NCBI GenBank assembly: GCA_035254305.1
Contig: DATFAS010000187.1
Coordinates: 1 to 17,149 of the forward strand
Direction of reading: 5' to 3'
Source: DATFAS01 sp035254305
GTDB taxonomy: Bacteria; Bacillota; Bacilli; Aneurinibacillales; RAOX-1
Length of the DNA: 17,149 nt
This document shows, in pieces, positions 13,557 through 17,149 of this stretch. Position numbers and translations under genes: made by a program. Below the pieces are notes generated by a model. It worked only from the letters and a program-made list of their open reading frames with translations, made no database searches and was not told where the DNA came from. The stretch's first letter is position 1; each line of letters begins with the position of its first letter.

Positions 13557-14723
13557 GTGGATAGGTCTTTATATGTTATCTCACAAGAAGATTGGTCCCT
13601 GCACCGAAAAGGGTACGAGGATCAGACTAGACATCGTGAAAAAGTAAAAGAAGCTTTAAAGAATAATTTAGCCGACCTGGTTGCAGAAGAGGGCATTGTG
13701 GGTTCAGATGGAAAAAATATCGTGAAAATCCCTATTCGTTCCTTAGACGAATTTCGTTTTCGCTATAATTACCGAAGACAAAATCATGTCGGTATGGGCG
13801 ACGGAAAGGCTAAAAAAGGCGATGTTATCGCCAAAGACAGCGATCATGGACAACAACATGGGTCTGGTAAGAGCTCCGGAGCTGGGGATCAGCCAGGCAT
13901 TGATTACTTCGAAACAGAAGTCACACTAGAAGAAGTACAGGATCAGCTATTTTCTAGATTGAAGCTCCCTCACCTTGAAAAGAAAGACCATGCTGAGGTG
14001 GTTGTAGACACCATTCAATTCAATGATATTCGAAAAAAAGGAATCATGGGAAATCTAGACAAGAAAAGGACAATACTACAAGCTATTAAACGAAATATGC
14101 AAAAGGGAGGCGTCGGATTAACTCAAATCCTTGAAGATGACTTGCGCTTCAAAACATGGTCTGAGGTGAAAATCCCCCATACACAAGCAGTTGTCCTGTG
14201 TATGATGGATACGAGTGGTAGTATGGGGAAATTCGAAAAGGATATCGCTAGAACAACCTTCTTTTGGATCTCTAGATTCCTTAGAAAGAACTATCACAAT
14301 GTAGAGATGGTCTTTATAGCTCATCATACCCATGCAAAAGTCGTATCTGAGGAGCACTTTTTTACTAAAGGAGAAATGGGCGGTACCGTCTGTTCTTCGG
14401 CATACAAGCTTGCTTTGGAATTAATTCGGCAGAAATATTCTCCAAGCCGTTATAACATTTATCCGATTCACTTTTCCGATGGAGACAATTTGCCTTCAGA
14501 TAATGAGGAATGTGTAGAAATTATTAAGAAGCTACTCGAGGTTTGTAACTTCTTCGCTTATGGTGAGATCAACCAACATCATCGCTTGTCTACGCTTGGT
14601 GATGTCTTTAAGAACATTGAGCACCCCAAGTTGCGATCCACTGTTATTTACGAACGCAAGGATATCCTTGGAGCTCTTACAACCTTTTTCTCAGAAGAAA
14701 AGGAGGCAGCTCGAATCCTATGA
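13557..14723 (+). CDS. yhbH: YhbH family protein (sporulation; YeaH homologue)
   Basis: About 388 residues match the B. subtilis YhbH length. After a conserved N-terminus (EDWSLHRKGYEDQTRHREKV) comes PIRSLDEFRFRYNY. A Gly/His/Lys-rich flexible linker follows (about 85-112), then FNDIRKKGIMGNLDKKRT and a von Willebrand A-like domain with the MIDAS-type DTSGSMG. ICSS-type residues and YPIHFSDGDN follow. YhbH is required for efficient sporulation and is thought to act with PrkA. The start is uncertain: GTG 13557 gives the expected N-terminus, while GTG 13539 would add six residues; neither has a strong ribosome binding site. It overlaps spoVR by four bases (ATGA), so the two are translationally coupled. 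Confidence 0.9.
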   Translation: MDRSLYVISQEDWSLHRKGYEDQTRHREKVKEALKNNLADLVAEEGIVGSDGKNIVKIPIRSLDEFRFRYNYRRQNHVGMGDGKAKKGDVIAKDSDHGQQHGSGKSSGAGDQPGIDYFETEVTLEEVQDQLFSRLKLPHLEKKDHAEVVVDTIQFNDIRKKGIMGNLDKKRTILQAIKRNMQKGGVGLTQILEDDLRFKTWSEVKIPHTQAVVLCMMDTSGSMGKFEKDIARTTFFWISRFLRKNYHNVEMVFIAHHTHAKVVSEEHFFTKGEMGGTVCSSAYKLALELIRQKYSPSRYNIYPIHFSDGDNLPSDNEECVEIIKKLLEVCNFFAYGEINQHHRLSTLGDVFKNIEHPKLRSTVIYERKDILGALTTFFSEEKEAARIL

Positions 14724-16141
14724 CCAAACTAGAAAATGCGATTGATCAAATTACTGAAATTGCTAAGGGATTTGGGCTAGATTTCTATCCCATGCGTTAT
14801 GAAATTTGTCCACCAGAAATTATTTATACCTTCGGCGCCTATGGAATGCCTACTCGTTACAATCATTGGAGCTTCGGAAAGTCCTTTTACAAAATGAAAT
14901 TACAGTATGACTTAGGAATGAGTAAGATCTATGAATTAGTGATTAATTCGAACCCCTGTTATGCGTTCTTACTTGATTCTAATACCCTTGTACAGAATAA
15001 ACTTATAGTAGCTCATGTTCTAGCGCACTGTGACTTTTTTAAAAATAATGCTCGGTTTGCCTCTACCAATCGAAATATGGTAGAAAGTATGGCAGCGAGT
15101 GCTGAACGAATCCGACAATATGAGAAGAAATTTGGCAGAACACAAGTAGAAGCTTTCCTTGATGCAGCCATGGCTATATCTGAACATATTGAACCCTATA
15201 CGAAGCGAATGAAGAAAACCAGACCGCTAGAATTGAGTAGGAAAACAAGATTACAACCCTATGAGGATTTATGGGATTTAGAGGCCGTTGGGAGTGATTC
15301 TACTGCTACGGTACACACTAGCATCGCTAAATCATCTAGCTCCTCTTCTCCTACTTCACCTACAAAATCGATTCGAGATATGCTTAAGGAATATCGTGCA
15401 GGGAAGGGTCCACATTACCAAGAGGAAGTCATGGAGCCTGAGAAGGATCTACTTCTATTTATTATGGAGAACAACAAACGACTAGAAGATTGGCAACGTG
15501 ATATTCTTACTGTCGTTCGAGACGAAATGCTTTATTTCTGGCCTCAAATTGACACAAAAATAATGAATGAAGGCTGGGCTTCCTATTGGCATATTCAAAT
15601 TATGCGAGAGCTTGATTTAAACGGAGATGAAGCCATCGAATTCGCCAAGCTAAATGCATCCGTAGTTCAACCTTCAACGACTCAAATCAACCCCTATTTC
15701 CTAGGGTTAAAGCTGTATGAAGATATTGAAAAAAGATATGGTAGGGATAAGCTATTCGAAGTCCGTGAAGTTGATTCTGATACTAGCTTCATTCGAAACT
15801 ACCTTACGCTAGATTTAGTCAAAGAGATGAATATGTTTTCATTCGGAAAAGTGGGAACCGATTATATTGTTAATAGTACAGAATGGGAAAAAGTCCGTGA
15901 CACTCTCATCCAAAGCCGAGTAAATGGCGGTTTCCCTTATATTACAGTAATCCATGCTGATCATGATTTACACCTACACCACCATTATGAAGGCATCGAA
16001 TTGGATATGCGTCATGTAGAAAAAACATTACCTTATGTATACAAATTGTGGAATAGGCCTATTCATTTAGAAACTATACTTGAAAATAGGAATGTTATCT
16101 TTTCGTTTGATGGAGAAAAAGTTATCCGTCGATTTGTTTAA
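14720..16141 (+). CDS. spoVR: SpoVR family stage V sporulation protein
   Basis: The 473-residue cytosolic protein is of SpoVR/YcgB type. Characteristic blocks are GLDFYPMRYEICPPEIIYTFGAYGMPTRYNHWSFGKSF near the N-terminus, VLAHCDFFKNN, and MNEGWASYWHIQIMREL with a conserved Glu/His-rich core. NPYFLGLKLYEDIEKRYG and the C-terminal HHHYEGIELD follow. B. subtilis SpoVR is needed for normal cortex formation; the biochemical activity is unknown. A Ser/Pro/Thr-rich linker (about 200-213) divides the protein. ATG lies inside the yhbH stop overlap, with AAGGAGG about 12 bases upstream. No hairpin terminator is obvious before the structure at 16217-16249. Confidence 0.94.
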   Translation: MTKLENAIDQITEIAKGFGLDFYPMRYEICPPEIIYTFGAYGMPTRYNHWSFGKSFYKMKLQYDLGMSKIYELVINSNPCYAFLLDSNTLVQNKLIVAHVLAHCDFFKNNARFASTNRNMVESMAASAERIRQYEKKFGRTQVEAFLDAAMAISEHIEPYTKRMKKTRPLELSRKTRLQPYEDLWDLEAVGSDSTATVHTSIAKSSSSSSPTSPTKSIRDMLKEYRAGKGPHYQEEVMEPEKDLLLFIMENNKRLEDWQRDILTVVRDEMLYFWPQIDTKIMNEGWASYWHIQIMRELDLNGDEAIEFAKLNASVVQPSTTQINPYFLGLKLYEDIEKRYGRDKLFEVREVDSDTSFIRNYLTLDLVKEMNMFSFGKVGTDYIVNSTEWEKVRDTLIQSRVNGGFPYITVIHADHDLHLHHHYEGIELDMRHVEKTLPYVYKLWNRPIHLETILENRNVIFSFDGEKVIRRFV

Positions 16142-16216
16142 TGACCAATTTCTGAGGCTGCCTTGAGGTGGTCTCTCATGACTTGGGAATATGTGTAGTA
16201 AGGCATAGAAATAGAA

Positions 16217-16249
16217 ATGAGGCTACTCCTCTGTATGGGCTAGCCTCAT
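16217..16249. terminator. hairpin between spoVR and the convergent tRNA operon
   Basis: ATGAGGCTA and TAGCCTCAT form a perfect 9-bp stem with a 15-base loop. Read on the minus strand it is followed by TTCTATTTCTAT, so it best fits the end of the tRNA transcript. On the plus strand it could also stop spoVR. Confidence 0.65.
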
Positions 16250-16274
16250 GTATTATTAATAGTTAAATTCAAAC

Positions 16275-16351
16275 TGGCGGAGCTGACGGGACTCGAACCC
16301 GCGACCTCCGGTGTGACAGACCGGCGTGAACTCCAACTTCACCACAGCTCC
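16275..16351 (-). tRNA. tRNA-Asp (GTC)
   Basis: The cloverleaf has acceptor GGAGCTG/CAGCTCC, anticodon loop CTGTCAC with GTC, and T-loop GGTTCGAGTCC. Discriminator G and an encoded CCA are present. It is the last gene of the five-tRNA minus-strand cluster and is 77 nt long. Confidence 0.95.
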
Positions 16352-16359
16352 TAAACAAT

Positions 16360-16436
16360 TGGTGGACGATGACGGATTCGAACCGCCGACCTCTACGATG
16401 TCAACGTAGCGCTCTAACCAACTGAGCTAATCGTCC
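16360..16436 (-). tRNA. tRNA-Val (GAC)
   Basis: The acceptor stem is GGACGAT/ATCGTCC. D-arm TAGCTCAGTTGGTTAGAGC and anticodon loop TTGACAT with GAC are clear. Discriminator A and an encoded CCA complete a 77-nt gene, 8 bases from tRNA-Asp. Confidence 0.95.
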
Positions 16437-16467
16437 TTACGAAATATTCTGAAAAAACAAGTTATAA

Positions 16468-16554
16468 TGGTGCGGTCGGCGAGACTCGAACTCGCACGAT
16501 CATAAGACCACTACCCCCTCAAGATAGCGTGTCTGCCAATTCCACCACGACCGC
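16468..16554 (-). tRNA. tRNA-Leu (GAG)
   Basis: This is an 87-nt class II tRNA with acceptor GCGGTCG/CGACCGC, anticodon loop TTGAGGG giving GAG (reads CUC and CUU), and a long variable arm after GTAGTGG. CCA is encoded. The long arm raised the possibility of Ser or Sec, but the anticodon and the 7-bp acceptor stem fit Leu. Confidence 0.93.
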
Positions 16555-16568
16555 ATAATGATAGATAC

Positions 16569-16643
16569 TGGAGGGAGTACCCGGATTTGAACCGGGGAAT
16601 AAAGGTTTTGCAGACCTGTGCCTTACCACTTGGCTATACTCCC
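16569..16643 (-). tRNA. tRNA-Cys (GCA)
   Basis: The acceptor is GGGAGTA/TACTCCC, with anticodon loop CTGCAAA giving GCA. Discriminator U, the usual Cys identity base, and an encoded CCA are present. Length is 75 nt. Confidence 0.95.
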
Positions 16644-16648
16644 ATTAT

Positions 16649-16725
16649 TGGGGCGATCGATGGGAATCGAACCCACGAGTGTCGGAGCCACAATCCGATG
16701 CGTTAACCACTTCGCCACGACCGCC
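16649..16725 (-). tRNA. tRNA-His (GTG)
   Basis: The anticodon loop TTGTGGC gives GTG. The extra G at -1 opposite C73, which is diagnostic of tRNA-His, is present. Acceptor GCGGTCG pairs with CGATCGC and CCA is encoded. It is the first gene of the cluster, just after the promoter. Confidence 0.95.
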
Positions 16726-16746
16726 ATTTTTTTAGCAACATAGTAA

Positions 16747-16775
16747 ATTATATATTCCAAAGTATTCATTGTCAA
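16747..16775 (-). promoter_or_regulatory. consensus sigma-A promoter of the tRNA operon
   Basis: On the minus strand TTGACA (16770-16775) and TATAAT (16747-16752) are separated by exactly 17 bases. Both boxes are perfect and lie 21 bases from the tRNA-His 5' end, as expected for a strong stable-RNA promoter. Confidence 0.93.
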
Positions 16776-16952
16776 GTTTTTTATGTTCAATCATTTAGCC
16801 TCTATGAGCTATTGCTTTTTGCAACTTTAGTATAAGACAAATGTCGTAATTTGTTGTATGAAAAATGTAGATTATACAATATTTATATTTTAGAATGTAA
16901 ATTGTGATTTCAATCATTCATGAGGAAATAAAGAAAATTGGTGATGTAAACA

Positions 16953-17141
16953 ATGTACTACTGTTTAACCTGTAACAAGTTTCATGATGACCACTCAACC
17001 GTAGAAAAAATCTTCAAGTCCGGCTATAGACTGGTAAATGATATGAAAGTCCCCCTAGGATTATGTAAATCAGAAGTAAATTTGTTGGAGACTCAAGCTC
17101 TTCCCCTAAAAAAAACTCCCGTTCTCCAAACAATTAATTAA
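16953..17141 (+). CDS. hypothetical 62-residue protein
   Basis: ATG, preceded by GGTGAT about seven bases upstream, opens a frame to TAA at 17139-17141. The N-terminus YYCLTCNKFHDDHS holds a CxxC pair with nearby His residues that could bind a metal, followed by a short basic and polar tail. No family is recognised. The intergenic DNA upstream has poor promoter boxes (TTGTTG at 16851 and TACAAT at 16875, spacing 18). It may be a small zinc-ribbon-like protein or a chance frame. Confidence 0.5.
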   Translation: MYYCLTCNKFHDDHSTVEKIFKSGYRLVNDMKVPLGLCKSEVNLLETQALPLKKTPVLQTIN

Positions 17142-17149
17142 TCAAAAGT

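Noticed and set aside
16468..16554. Long-variable-arm tRNA considered as tRNA-Sec, which would have supported the selenoprotein
   Set aside because: The anticodon is GAG and the acceptor stem is 7 bp; this is an ordinary tRNA-Leu.

Overview
The window looks like chromosome of a low-GC, spore-forming Firmicute of the order Bacillales. It carries the sporulation-associated trio prkA, yhbH and spoVR, a YodP/Q/R/S/T-type lysine catabolic operon, a DarB-like CBS protein, A/T-rich intergenic DNA, strong AGGAGG-type ribosome binding sites, and frequent GTG and TTG starts. The genus cannot be fixed from sequence alone; a Brevibacillus/Aneurinibacillus-like or Bacillus-like host is my inference.

Layout. 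1-131 is the 3' end of an IS3-family transposase and its terminal repeat. After 434 bp of A/T-rich DNA comes a plus-strand acetyl-CoA hydrolase/succinate CoA-transferase (566-2086), which converges on a minus-strand DarB-like CBS protein through a shared terminator. Next, on the minus strand, is a peroxiredoxin gene (2833-3333). It is interrupted by a single in-frame TGA exactly at the peroxidatic cysteine codon. I read it as a selenoprotein; it contains no Cys codon at all. From 3483 to 8303 lies a minus-strand operon, transcribed in the order yodP (beta-lysine acetyltransferase), yodT (aminotransferase), yodS and yodR (CoA-transferase subunits), yodQ (M20 deacetylase). The lysine 2,3-aminomutase gene kamA is not in the window. 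A short hypothetical gene (8452-8712) sits upstream, divergent from a glycerophosphodiester phosphodiesterase (8883-9611).

On the plus strand, ccdA and a ResA-like thiol-disulfide oxidoreductase form a membrane redox pair. They are followed by an unannotated 40-residue membrane peptide and a strong terminator. Then come prkA, yhbH and spoVR, the last two translationally coupled through an ATGA overlap. The prkA leader can fold so that its Shine-Dalgarno sequence is base-paired. The right end holds a minus-strand tRNA cluster, transcribed His, Cys, Leu, Val, Asp, with a consensus sigma-A promoter, and a small ORF of unknown function.

Together, the lysine operon and the prkA/yhbH/spoVR block are genes that in Bacillus subtilis belong to the sporulating mother cell (sigma-E). 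I could not find convincing sigma-E promoters by eye. The most unusual item is the putative selenocysteine peroxiredoxin. No selenocysteine machinery (selA, selB, selD, tRNA-Sec) is visible here, so that claim depends on the rest of the genome.
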